Source: Maritalea porphyrae
GTDB lineage: Bacteria; Pseudomonadota; Alphaproteobacteria; Rhizobiales; Devosiaceae
Assembly (NCBI RefSeq): GCF_030159895.1
Contig: NZ_BSNI01000002.1
Location: 1,514,306-1,578,305 of the forward strand
Direction of reading: 5' to 3'
Length of the DNA stretch: 64,000 bases
The notes beneath the pieces are model-generated. The model worked only from the letters and a program-made list of their open reading frames with translations. It did no database searches and was not told the origin of the DNA. The first letter of the stretch is position 1. The number at the start of each line of letters is the position of its first letter. This document shows positions 25,686 to 34,295 of this stretch, piece by piece. Both the position numbers and the translations under genes were made by a program.

Positions 25686-26264
25686 ATGACGTCATATTTA
25701 TTGACCGGGCCAGCAATTGAGCCAATTTCGCTAGAAGAAGCCAAGACCTATTTGCGGGTCAGCGACGCTGCGGATGATCAGTTGATTACAACCCTGATCG
25801 CAGCTGCTCGCGTCCATGTTGAAACGCTTACCCGGTGTGCCATGATCACCCAGACCTGGCGCAAAGTGCTGGATTGTTGGCCGAATTCAAAACAAATCGA
25901 GCTGCCACTTGGGCCATTTCACTCCTTGCAGGCTATTCGGGTTTATGACGCTTCTGGCGATGCATCCATTTTGCCGCTAGCCCAGTTTTTGCCAGATGAA
26001 AAATCTCGGCCAGCGCGAATTGTATTGCCCCAAATGATCGCGGGGCAACCCATCAAACGCGATAAAGCCGCCATCGAAATTGACTACCAAGTCGGCTTCG
26101 GCAACAGCGCAGTTGATGTGCCCAGCGCGCTTAAACAATCATTGCTGACATTGATCGGGCATTGGTTCCAAAACCGCGAAGCGGTGGTGATGGCCGGCAG
26201 CGGCGCGATCGTGCCGCACGGGTTCGATCAGCTAATCGCCTCTTACAAGGTTATGAACATATGA
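25686..26264 (+). CDS. GTA head-tail connector protein (gp6)
   Basis: Adaptor of 192 residues that binds below the portal. The N-terminal LEEAKTYLRVSDAADDQLIT and LIAAARVHVETLTRCAMITQ segments mark the phiE125 gp8/HK97 gp6 connector family; a conserved IEIDYQVGFGNSAVDVPSAL block and LIGHWFQNREAV close it. Ribosome site AAGGAG. Its stop overlaps the gp7 start (ATGA). Confidence 0.9.
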   Translation: MTSYLLTGPAIEPISLEEAKTYLRVSDAADDQLITTLIAAARVHVETLTRCAMITQTWRKVLDCWPNSKQIELPLGPFHSLQAIRVYDASGDASILPLAQFLPDEKSRPARIVLPQMIAGQPIKRDKAAIEIDYQVGFGNSAVDVPSALKQSLLTLIGHWFQNREAVVMAGSGAIVPHGFDQLIASYKVMNI

Positions 26265-26614
26265 GCATTCGCATGCCGTCCCTTGGGGAATTGAATCAAC
26301 GCATTGAATTGCTAAAACGTACGACCACAAATGATGCAACCGGCGGACAAACTAGCAGTTACACCAGCTTAGGCAATGTCTGGGCGAAAGTGCGTTCGGG
26401 CCCCAGCGTTGCGCAAACCATTGCGGATGCCATTGCGCAGTTGGACAAAACCCACGTCACAATCCGCTTTCGATCCGACATTGCACCAGGTGATCGGCTG
26501 ATGGTTGACGGGCAGCCCTTGGATGTCGACAGCATCGCCGACATCAATGGTCACAAAGCCTATCAGAAACTCATTTGTTCCAGACCTATTGTAACAGGGT
26601 CCCGACATGAATGA
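26261..26614 (+). CDS. GTA head closure / head-tail adaptor (gp7)
   Basis: Stopper protein of 117 residues in the SPP1 gp16/HK97 gp7 head-completion family. Seen: LNQRIELLKRTTTNDATGGQ, the NVWAKVRSG strand, VTIRFRSDIAPGDRLMVDGQ and the DINGHKAYQKLICSR ending, all typical. The start at 26261 overlaps the gp6 stop; longer upstream in-frame starts would run far into gp6. Its stop overlaps gp8 by eight bases. Confidence 0.88.
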   Translation: MSIRMPSLGELNQRIELLKRTTTNDATGGQTSSYTSLGNVWAKVRSGPSVAQTIADAIAQLDKTHVTIRFRSDIAPGDRLMVDGQPLDVDSIADINGHKAYQKLICSRPIVTGSRHE

Positions 26615-27014
26615 GGCAATGAAACAGCTGCAAACGGCTTTGGTTTCGGCGCTAAAAGCGGACAGCGAATTGACCGCATCGATTGGCACAAATCGAGTTT
26701 TCGATTCACCTGGCAAAGGATTGCGCCCACCATATATTGTCGTCGGTCGTCACGATTGTCAGCGCCAACTTGCTCAGGATCTATTTATCTCCAGTCATGT
26801 GTTGGATTGGCATATTTGGTTGGACAAACCGCATCGTTGCGAAGGCTTTGATATTGCGGCGCGGCTTTGGACAGCGCTGGAAGCAGTGACCATAGTTGGC
26901 GGCAATATGAAGTTGATCCAAACCGCCCACACAAGGACTGAAAGCACCATTGTTCCAAGCAATGGCTGGACGCGTGTTCTCGTGCAAACGCAATTCCGAA
27001 TTGAAAACAACTAG
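26607..27014 (+). CDS. GTA tail terminator, DUF3168 family (gp8)
   Basis: Protein of 135 residues matching DUF3168: QLQTALVSALKADSELTASI near the start, GLRPPYIVVGRHDC, and SHVLDWHIWLDKPHRCEGFD. In related phages this protein caps the tail tube and joins it to the head. It overlaps gp7 and is separated from gp9 by 18 bases containing GAGGA. Confidence 0.88.
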   Translation: MNEAMKQLQTALVSALKADSELTASIGTNRVFDSPGKGLRPPYIVVGRHDCQRQLAQDLFISSHVLDWHIWLDKPHRCEGFDIAARLWTALEAVTIVGGNMKLIQTAHTRTESTIVPSNGWTRVLVQTQFRIENN

Positions 27015-27032
27015 AAACTGAGGAACAGCCAA

Positions 27033-27449
27033 ATGAGTGCACAAAGCGGTCGTGATATGCTGCTAAAACTCGACGAAAGCGGCGCAGGTGGTTTTGCCAC
27101 GGTCGCGGGCATTCGAACAAGGCAACTTGCATTTAACGCTCAATCTATCGATACAACCGATAGCTATTCTTCTGGTCAGTGGCGGGAATTGCTCGCGGGT
27201 GGCGGGATCAAAACGGCTTCATTGAGCGGGGCGGGGGTGTTCAAAGATGCCAGCTCGGATGCGAAAATTAGAGAACTGTTCTTTACAGGAGACCTGCGCA
27301 ACTGGCAGCTGATCATCCCAGATTTCGGTACTATCCAGGGGCCTTTTCAGATTACCGCGCTTGAGTTTTCGGCAGACCACACCAGCGAGGTCGGCTTTGA
27401 GATCGCGCTCGAAAGTGCCGGGGCAATCACGTTCACGGTGGCTGCTTAA
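27033..27449 (+). CDS. GTA major tail tube protein, TP901-1 family (gp9)
   Basis: Tail tube subunit of 138 residues. QSGRDMLLKLDESGAGGFAT, then VAGIRTRQLAFNAQSIDTTD and the SGQWRELLAGGGIKTASLSG segment are characteristic of the GTA/TP901-1 major tail protein. The middle FKDASSDAKIRELFFTGD and closing FEIALESAGAITF also fit. Ribosome site GAGGA. The stop overlaps the gp10 start (TAATG). Confidence 0.93.
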   Translation: MSAQSGRDMLLKLDESGAGGFATVAGIRTRQLAFNAQSIDTTDSYSSGQWRELLAGGGIKTASLSGAGVFKDASSDAKIRELFFTGDLRNWQLIIPDFGTIQGPFQITALEFSADHTSEVGFEIALESAGAITFTVAA

Positions 27450-27769
27450 TGGTCAATAAGATGCGAGGCGAGGTTGAGGCCAAGATTGGCAATAAAACCT
27501 ATATTCTATGCCTGACGCTTGGTGCCTTGGCCGAACTAGAAGCAGCACTTCAAGCTAATGATTTGAATGGCATGATTGAGCGGTTCGAGAAGGGGCGCGT
27601 ATCAGCCCGAGATCTGCTCTCAATTATTGGCGCAGGCCTGCGGGGGGCTGGCCACGCAATCAGCAATGATGAGTTGGCAACGATGAATATTGCTGGTGGC
27701 GCGCGCGGTGCAGCCAAAATTGCAGCTGAACTTCTTGCTGCCGCGTTTGGTGAACCTCAATCTGATTGA
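27449..27769 (+). CDS. GTA family tail assembly chaperone (gp10)
   Basis: Protein of 106 residues of the gene-transfer-agent chaperone family: NKMRGEVEAKIGNKTYILCL, LGALAELEAALQANDL and FEKGRVSARDLLSIIGAGLR. It is followed by a second chaperone-like gene with a TGATG overlap, the place where phages such as lambda use a frameshift to fuse two chaperones; here the two are separate reading frames. It probably coats the tape measure protein during tail assembly. Confidence 0.88.
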   Translation: MVNKMRGEVEAKIGNKTYILCLTLGALAELEAALQANDLNGMIERFEKGRVSARDLLSIIGAGLRGAGHAISNDELATMNIAGGARGAAKIAAELLAAAFGEPQSD

Positions 27770-27969
27770 TGAACCGATTTCCATGGGCCGAAGCGGCCAA
27801 AATCGGATTTGGCCTGCTGAACCTTTCGCCACAAGAGTTTTGGCAGCTTACACCCCTTGAGTTGCGCATGATCGCTATTGCCTTCGGACAAGATGTTCAG
27901 GGACTTGACCGCAATAGTTTTGAACAACTTGCGCAAAAATATCCCGATAAGGATGAGCAAAATGGATAG
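27769..27969 (+). CDS. GTA second tail assembly chaperone (DUF2376 type)
   Basis: Protein of 66 residues. The N-terminal FPWAEAAKIGFGLLNLSPQE and FWQLTPLELRMIAIAFG segments match the short phage chaperone found between gp10 and the tape measure in GTAs. Start at ATG 27769 overlaps the gp10 stop; a TTG three bases earlier is a less likely alternative. Its end overlaps the tape measure gene by eight bases. Confidence 0.85.
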   Translation: MNRFPWAEAAKIGFGLLNLSPQEFWQLTPLELRMIAIAFGQDVQGLDRNSFEQLAQKYPDKDEQNG

Positions 27970-28513
27970 CACAATTCAACTGCCGAATTGGCAGAACGAA
28001 CTTGACGATGTCGGCGCGGAATTCGAACGGATCAAAACGCTTGCTGACGACGTAGGTAGAACCATAACCAACGGATTTGCGGACGCGATTGGCAAGGGAA
28101 AGTCGCTAAAGTCGGTTTTGCACGACATAGCAAAGAGCTTTGCAGATATTGCGCTAAAAGCTGCGCTTAAGCCCGTTGGTGGAATGATTTCTAATTTGGT
28201 TCAAGGCATTTTTGCCGGCGCAAACCCAGGGTTGCCAAACGTCCAAGCTTTCGCAAAAGGCGGCGTCATAAATCGCCCCACTTTCTTCCCAATTTCTGGT
28301 GGTATTGGTTTGGCGGGTGAAGCCGGTGCAGAAGCCATTTTGCCATTGCGGCGAAACAGCTCAGGACAGCTAGGTGTCGCTTCAGATGCGACAACGCCAA
28401 TTCATATTTCGATGACTGTAAATGCAACTGACGCGCAAAGCTTTCAACGCGCTGAGGCAGAAATTGGTGCCTCCCTTTTAGGTGCAGTTCGCCGTGGGCG
28501 GAGAGCAAGCTAA
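27962..28513 (+). CDS. GTA tail tape measure protein (gp11)
   Basis: Protein of 183 residues, short for a tape measure and in keeping with the short GTA tail. N-terminal helical region with LPNWQNELDDVGAEFERIKT, then a hydrophobic stretch (DIALKAALKPVGGMISNLVQ) and the conserved VQAFAKGGVINRPTFFPISG, GEAGAEAILPLRR ending that is shared by GTA tape measures. ATG 27962 has AAGGA eight bases before it; ATG 27953 is in frame but too close to that site. Confidence 0.88.
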   Translation: MDSTIQLPNWQNELDDVGAEFERIKTLADDVGRTITNGFADAIGKGKSLKSVLHDIAKSFADIALKAALKPVGGMISNLVQGIFAGANPGLPNVQAFAKGGVINRPTFFPISGGIGLAGEAGAEAILPLRRNSSGQLGVASDATTPIHISMTVNATDAQSFQRAEAEIGASLLGAVRRGRRAS

Positions 28514-29130
28514 TGGGTTTTCATCATGTGCTGTTTCCTTTGGACATTGCCCTTGGCGCGCGCGGGGGGCCAGAATGGGCAACTGATATTGTCGAACTCG
28601 CATCGGGTGCAGAAGAGCGAAATTCGCGGTGGGCACAATCACGTCGACGATATGATGCTGGATTTGGTGTGAAATCCAAATCGGATTTGCGGGTTGTGCT
28701 TTCTTTCTTTGAAGAACGTCGTGGCAGCTTTCACAGCTTTTTGTTTCGCGATCCGATCGACCATAGCTCTGCCGATGGCGCCATCTCCGCTCACGATCAA
28801 AAAATTGGGATAGGTGATGGCACCAAAGTCACATTTCATCTTGTAAAGACATATGGGGCAACGTTTGACCCATATGTGCGCAATATCATGAAGCCTGAAG
28901 AGAACAGTGTTCTCATCGCGCTCGACGGTGTTCCAACGACTGCCTTTGCAGTGGATGAAACAACAGGCATGGTGACATTAGATGCACCTCCTGCATCCGG
29001 TGTTCAAGTCACCGCTGGTTTCATATTCAACGTGCCCGTCCGATTTGCCGCTGATCGATTAGACGTTGAAATTACCAGTTTTGACGCAGCGCACGCGCCC
29101 ACTATTAAACTGGTTGAGGTGCGTGCATGA
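28513..29130 (+). CDS. GTA distal tail protein, DUF2460 (gp12)
   Basis: Protein of 205 residues. The DUF2460 signature is plain: FHHVLFPLDIALGARGGPEW, SGAEERNSRWAQSRRRYDAG near residues 31-50, and FFEERRGSFHSFLFRDPIDH. In GTAs it forms the hexameric ring at the tail tip to which the hub attaches. The ATG overlaps the tape measure stop (TAATG), and the stop overlaps gp13 (ATGA). Confidence 0.93.
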   Translation: MGFHHVLFPLDIALGARGGPEWATDIVELASGAEERNSRWAQSRRRYDAGFGVKSKSDLRVVLSFFEERRGSFHSFLFRDPIDHSSADGAISAHDQKIGIGDGTKVTFHLVKTYGATFDPYVRNIMKPEENSVLIALDGVPTTAFAVDETTGMVTLDAPPASGVQVTAGFIFNVPVRFAADRLDVEITSFDAAHAPTIKLVEVRA

Positions 29131-30017
29131 GGCATTTTGATGCTCAATTTGATGCGCACATTAAGTCGGGTGCGACCACACTTTGCACTTGCTGGCTCAT
29201 AACGAAAAAGAATGATGTAGCGTTGGGTTTCACCGACCACGATCAGATGCTGAGTTTCAATGGTCACCAATTCATGCCGAGCGCGGGTTTCTCGCCTTCC
29301 GCAACTGTTCAAAAAGCTGAAAGCGCAGTTGATACCTCTGATGTGATGGGGTGGCTGGATGATGATCGAATTCAATCAGCGCACATTCAAGACGGACAGT
29401 TTGCTGGCGCGATTGTTGATACATTTAAAGTCAATTGGCGTGATCCAACCTGCAGACACCATTTTCGACGCGATTTCATCGGAGAAATTATAGAGCGCGA
29501 TGGTGTCTTTAGGGCCGAACTGCGTTCGCAGCATGTGTTGCTAAATCAGGCGAGGGGACGCTTATTCCAGCGAACCTGCAACGCTGAATTTGGCGATGGT
29601 TCTTGCACGCTCAATTCAATTGGCTCCGAATATTCAAGCATTTGTTCGATCACCCAAATCACCGCGTACAACGCTCTCGTTGTGTCGGGACTAGGCAGTC
29701 GAGATAGCGGTTGGGCAAGTGGCGGGCAGGTAAAATGGTTGTCGGGCCAAAGGAAAAATAAGGCTATGCGCATATTGAGGCATGAAAAGCTGGATGGCAC
29801 TGATGTGCTCTACTTGGACGGAACTAACCACACTCTAAGTGAAATTGGCGACCAACTTCGCATCACATTTGGCTGCGATAAAGAATTCGCCACTTGCAGA
29901 GAGAAATTCGCAAACCAACTGAATTTCCAAGGGTTTCCCCACATCCCGGGCGAAGCATTTATTCTGAAATATCCAAGCGCCGATAATCCATTAGATGGAG
30001 GTGTGCTTGTCAATTGA
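29127..30017 (+). CDS. GTA baseplate hub protein, DUF2163 (gp13)
   Basis: Protein of 296 residues. N-terminal DUF2163 domain has TTLCTCWLITKKNDVALGFT and DHDQMLSFNGHQFMPSAGFS; the C-terminal part has FQRTCNAEFGDGSCTLN and GCDKEFATCREKFANQLNFQ, then GFPHIPGEAF. The four C-terminal cysteines fit the iron-sulfur binding seen in the lambda gpL family, to which this domain is related; that is inference. It links the distal tail ring to the central hub. Confidence 0.92.
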   Translation: MRHFDAQFDAHIKSGATTLCTCWLITKKNDVALGFTDHDQMLSFNGHQFMPSAGFSPSATVQKAESAVDTSDVMGWLDDDRIQSAHIQDGQFAGAIVDTFKVNWRDPTCRHHFRRDFIGEIIERDGVFRAELRSQHVLLNQARGRLFQRTCNAEFGDGSCTLNSIGSEYSSICSITQITAYNALVVSGLGSRDSGWASGGQVKWLSGQRKNKAMRILRHEKLDGTDVLYLDGTNHTLSEIGDQLRITFGCDKEFATCREKFANQLNFQGFPHIPGEAFILKYPSADNPLDGGVLVN

Positions 30018-30448
30018 GCAGCGAGAATTCAGAGATTGTCTCTCGCGCGAGAGAATGGCTCGGCACGCCATATCGGCATCAATCAGCGACAAAGGGTTCC
30101 GGTTGTGATTGCCTGGGTCTCATCGTCGGCATTTGGCGTGAATTGTTTGGTGACCACAAATTTGAGTTGCCACCATATTCGCGAAATTGGCGCGATCAAT
30201 CGCATGCGGCGCAACTTCGCGCGTTGGCAGATAGACACCTCATGCTTTTAGAGAAGGCTGACTTGAAATCAGGACAAGTGGTGTTGCTGCGGATGCATAC
30301 AGGGCTACCTGCTAAGCACTGTGCGATTGTGACGGAGCCTAATCGCTTCATCCACGCACAGGAACGCGTCGGTGTTGTCGAAGTGCCGATTAGCAACTGG
30401 TGGCGTCGACGCATCGTCGCGCAATTCGAATTTCCAGAAAGAACTTGA
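30014..30448 (+). CDS. GTA tail-tip NlpC/P60 peptidase (gp14)
   Basis: Cell wall peptidase of 144 residues carried at the tail tip, needed to reach the inner membrane during DNA delivery. Nucleophile Cys33 lies in GSGCDCLGLIVGIWRE (D-C-x-G-L), with His102 in AKHCAIVTEPNRFIHA; together they suit an active NlpC/P60 enzyme. REWLGTPYRHQ precedes as usual. The start is TTG at 30014, overlapping the gp13 stop, so it depends on coupled translation. Confidence 0.9.
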   Translation: MSSENSEIVSRAREWLGTPYRHQSATKGSGCDCLGLIVGIWRELFGDHKFELPPYSRNWRDQSHAAQLRALADRHLMLLEKADLKSGQVVLLRMHTGLPAKHCAIVTEPNRFIHAQERVGVVEVPISNWWRRRIVAQFEFPERT

Positions 30449-30455
30449 ACCCTTT

Positions 30456-33400
30456 ATGGCAACTTTACTCCTAGCCGCTGGCGGCCAGTTTATTGGTGGT
30501 GCACTCGGCGGCCCAATTGGCGCAACTATCGGAAGAGCGCTTGGCGCAATGGCGGGCAGCGCATTGGATGATCAACTGTTTGGTCAATCAGCCGCGCCGT
30601 CATCTGGCGAAACCTATCTTTTGAATGCGAAAGAAGGTCAACCCGTTCCACGAATTTATGGTTGGACACGGATTGCTGGTAATGTGATTTGGGCAACCGA
30701 ACTCGAACGTCTCGACAAGGCAGGTAGCGGTCTCAAATCCATCGGCGCTGGCAACGATGAGTCTTTCGCTGCCAATTTTGCAATTGGACTTTGCGAAGGA
30801 CCCGTTCCGCATATTGGTCGAATATGGGCCGATGGAAAACTGATGGATTTGCGTGGGGTAAACTACCGATACTATTCGGGGGAAACCTCCCAACAACCTG
30901 ATAGCCTTATCGAAGCTAAGCAAGGTAGCGGCAATGCCCCAGCGTATCGAGGGCTCGCCTATCTTGTATTTGAACAGCTCGATTTGACACCATTTGGCAA
31001 TCGCATACCGCAAATTTCTGTGGAATTGTGTCGTCCCGTCGGTGACGTAGAGACTCGAACCAAGGCGGTTTGTTTAATCCCTGGCGCGACCGAATTTGGC
31101 TACGATCCTGTTCCTCGTGTTCGTCTACTCGGAAATGGAAGCGTTGTTTCTGAAAACAGTCATCAGACCGTTGGAAAGTCGGATTGGGAAGTCTCTGTCG
31201 ACGAACTAACGGCACTATGTCCAAACCTTGAACACGTCGCATTGGTGATTAGCTGGTTTGGCAATGATTTGAGATGTGCCAATTGCACTGTAACGCCACG
31301 GGTAATGGGGCGTGACAGGACGATTAAAGATACGGAATGGAGTGTTGCAGGTCTAAGCCGCGCAGAGGCAGAGGTTTGTTCTCAAACGGATGGAGGACCT
31401 GCATATGGTGGCACGCCGAGTGATAACTCGGTGATCGCGGCAATCAAAGATCTGAAGTCTCGCGGAATCAAAGTTACAATTTATCCATTGATGATGATGG
31501 ATATCCCAGCTGACAATCTGCTTTCGGATCCCTATAGCGACGCTGAAACCCAGGCGAACTACCCTTGGCGAGGTCGCATAACATGTGACCCTGCGATAGG
31601 TCGACCGGCAACAGCTGATCAAACTAGTGCCGCATCTTCCCAGGTGCAAGCTTTCGTCGGCAACGCATCTGCAACGGATTACAGCGTCGTCGGCGAAAAC
31701 GTCGCATATAACGGACCTGAAGAGTGGAGTTACCGCCGCTTTATCCTACATTGCGCAAGCCTTGCCAAAGCGGCAGGGGGTGTTGATGCGTTCATCATTG
31801 GGTCTGAAATGGTTGCGCTTTCGACTGTGCGCGATGGACAAACCAGCTTTCCATTTGTTGATCATCTCAAAAACATTGCGAGCGAAACACGTTCAATTCT
31901 AGGTAGCGAATGCAAACTCACATACGCTGCAGACTGGACCGAATATCATGGATATCAGCCAGCAGATGCAGCGGGTGACAAGTTGTTCCACCTAGATCCG
32001 CTTTGGTCCGATGATAACATTGATGCGGTTGGAATTGACAACTATATGCCGCTTGCAGACTGGCGCGACTATGGCGCCAACAGTGATTTTGATGGTCAAA
32101 GCATTGTCCATGATTTGAGCTATTTGAGAAAAAATATTGCCGGGGGAGAGGGGTTTGATTGGTACTACGCGTCTGATGACGATCGGGCAGCTCAAATCCG
32201 AACACCCATTACTGATGGCGAGCATGATGAACCTTGGGTTTGGCGATACAAGGACCTGAAGAGTTGGTGGCTAAAGCCGCATCACAATCGTATTGGCGGG
32301 AGCCGTAATGCAACGCCAACGAATTGGCAGCCGCAATCCAAACCATTCTGGTTTACGGAGATCGGATGCGGCGCGGTCGGCAATGGTGCAAATCAACCAA
32401 ATGCATTTTCTGACCCAAAAAGCGCCGAAAATAAATCCCCATACAACTCCGATGGTCAAAACGAGCCCGCAATTCAGCGTCAGTTCTTGCGGGCGCACTA
32501 TGACCATTGGCAAGCCGATAGAGTTGGGTTTGATGAGAACGACAATCCACAGTCAGCCATTGATGGTCGGCGAATGCTCGACCCAGATCGGTTTTATGTT
32601 TGGGCATGGGACGCCAGACCATTTCCTGCTTTTCCATTGCGCGAGGACGTCTGGTCTGACGGGCTATCCTATCATACAGGGCACTGGACAACAGGCCGGT
32701 TTGGTTGTGCTACTGTAGGTGAAATGGCCGTTTCGATTGCAGGCGACATTGGTGTAGACCTACATGCAATCGATAGTGCTTCTGCGTTTGTTGAGGGGTG
32801 CGTAGTTGGCACTCCAAGTTCAGTTCGCAATGATATTGAATTGCTTTTGGAAACAGATCAACTCACGCTCAACGACAGCGCACAGGGGCTTGCACTTTCC
32901 CGCGTTCAAGATAATTTGGTGACGAGTATTACTCCTGATAGCTGCGCACTAAACCTGAACGGCTTGTTTGAACGATCGCATCTAGATATTGGAGACCGCC
33001 TTCGACGCTTCAATGTAAATTATCGAGATCGACTTGCAGACTACGATGTCTCGTCGGCCTTTCACACCACAACCAACCAAGCTGGCAGTGTATCAGGAAC
33101 AAACCTCCCGCTCACTATTGACCGGCGCATGGCAATGCGTATCGCCCGAAACCAAGTTGATCGATCAGCCGAAGACGTCAAGACAATAAAATTCGCACTG
33201 CCGCCATCCCAGTTGCATTTCGAGGTGGGTGATGTAGTTGCTGTCCCTAACGACCCTGAGAAATATGTAATCGCCAAGATTGTTGATGGGAATCTTCGTG
33301 AAATCACTGCTGTACGTTTGGGAAAGAAAAACTTAGATGGCACCGCGAATGCTCAAAGTCGCCCAGTGCCGCCAATTACGCTTCCACCTGCCTCAGATCC

Positions 33401-34295
33401 GATTGTTTATATTGCGCGCGTGCCGCCGCTTGACGATGAAGAAATTCGCTCATCGATTGTAATTGGCGGGTATGCAAGGCCATGGCCTGGCAGAATCTCG
33501 GTTATTGATGAGTATTCCAGCGAGATCGTGCGTTTGTCTGCGCCGACAACTATTGGCACCCTTAAGTCGAGCTTCCCGAAAACCGATCGCTTCGCAAACT
33601 GGGACACAAAGAACACGCTGATCGTCGAATTGATCGCCGGACACCTTAGTTCGGCAAGCAAGGCTCGTGTATTTGCAGGAGAAAACCGACTTTTGGTCCA
33701 AAATGTTGATGGCCATTGGGAAGAGGTCGGATATGAAAAAGCCAACTTAATTGACGATAAGACCTACGCCCTAACCAATCTGCTGCGTGGTCTAAACAAA
33801 ACCGAATTTGCAGCCGCGGTTTCCGCCGAGGCTGGGGCGAGGGTAATATCACTATCTGACGCAACCCACATGAGCTTGGATGCTGAGCAATCTGCATTCA
33901 AGGCAATCGCTGGGGCTGATGATCAAGGTGCATCAATCCCATATTCGGGTGTTGGCGACCTCCCAAATTTGCCCCTGGCGCCGACCCACCTAAGAGCAGA
34001 AAAGCAGCCTAATGGCGACATTCTGATAAGTTGGCGACGGCGTAGCCGGCTTGCTGGAAATCGTTGGCCGCCCGTAGACGTTCCAATGGATAGTTTGACC
34101 AAACAATACACTATCAAGGTATATAACTCAGGTACCGCGCTGCGCTCTGTCTCCATCAATTCCAATCAATTCAACTACGCTCTTTCTGACCAAGTTTCTG
34201 ATTTTGGTACGCCGCCCGATCAGTTCGAATTCAGCGTGACCCAGGACAGCGCCATGCTTGGACACGGCCACGTCGCCATAGGAGACTTCAATTGA
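30456..34295 (+). CDS. GTA host-interaction megaprotein (gp15)
   Basis: Largest protein of the cluster (1279 residues), forming the central tail-tip spike that recognises and penetrates the recipient envelope. The N-terminal 40 residues are a Gly/Ala-rich hydrophobic segment (GGALGGPIGATIGRALGAMA). A GTA TIM-barrel-like region spans about residues 385-700 (GGVDAFIIGSEMVALSTVRD, TYAADWTEYHGYQPADAAGD, DPLWSDDNIDAVGIDNYMPL, WFTEIGCGAVGNGANQPNAF). The C-terminal third contains phage tail and fibronectin-like segments (SLRAEKQPNGDILISWRRRS-like). ATG 30456 is chosen because upstream in-frame codons overlap gp14. Confidence 0.93.
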   Translation: MATLLLAAGGQFIGGALGGPIGATIGRALGAMAGSALDDQLFGQSAAPSSGETYLLNAKEGQPVPRIYGWTRIAGNVIWATELERLDKAGSGLKSIGAGNDESFAANFAIGLCEGPVPHIGRIWADGKLMDLRGVNYRYYSGETSQQPDSLIEAKQGSGNAPAYRGLAYLVFEQLDLTPFGNRIPQISVELCRPVGDVETRTKAVCLIPGATEFGYDPVPRVRLLGNGSVVSENSHQTVGKSDWEVSVDELTALCPNLEHVALVISWFGNDLRCANCTVTPRVMGRDRTIKDTEWSVAGLSRAEAEVCSQTDGGPAYGGTPSDNSVIAAIKDLKSRGIKVTIYPLMMMDIPADNLLSDPYSDAETQANYPWRGRITCDPAIGRPATADQTSAASSQVQAFVGNASATDYSVVGENVAYNGPEEWSYRRFILHCASLAKAAGGVDAFIIGSEMVALSTVRDGQTSFPFVDHLKNIASETRSILGSECKLTYAADWTEYHGYQPADAAGDKLFHLDPLWSDDNIDAVGIDNYMPLADWRDYGANSDFDGQSIVHDLSYLRKNIAGGEGFDWYYASDDDRAAQIRTPITDGEHDEPWVWRYKDLKSWWLKPHHNRIGGSRNATPTNWQPQSKPFWFTEIGCGAVGNGANQPNAFSDPKSAENKSPYNSDGQNEPAIQRQFLRAHYDHWQADRVGFDENDNPQSAIDGRRMLDPDRFYVWAWDARPFPAFPLREDVWSDGLSYHTGHWTTGRFGCATVGEMAVSIAGDIGVDLHAIDSASAFVEGCVVGTPSSVRNDIELLLETDQLTLNDSAQGLALSRVQDNLVTSITPDSCALNLNGLFERSHLDIGDRLRRFNVNYRDRLADYDVSSAFHTTTNQAGSVSGTNLPLTIDRRMAMRIARNQVDRSAEDVKTIKFALPPSQLHFEVGDVVAVPNDPEKYVIAKIVDGNLREITAVRLGKKNLDGTANAQSRPVPPITLPPASDPIVYIARVPPLDDEEIRSSIVIGGYARPWPGRISVIDEYSSEIVRLSAPTTIGTLKSSFPKTDRFANWDTKNTLIVELIAGHLSSASKARVFAGENRLLVQNVDGHWEEVGYEKANLIDDKTYALTNLLRGLNKTEFAAAVSAEAGARVISLSDATHMSLDAEQSAFKAIAGADDQGASIPYSGVGDLPNLPLAPTHLRAEKQPNGDILISWRRRSRLAGNRWPPVDVPMDSLTKQYTIKVYNSGTALRSVSINSNQFNYALSDQVSDFGTPPDQFEFSVTQDSAMLGHGHVAIGDFN

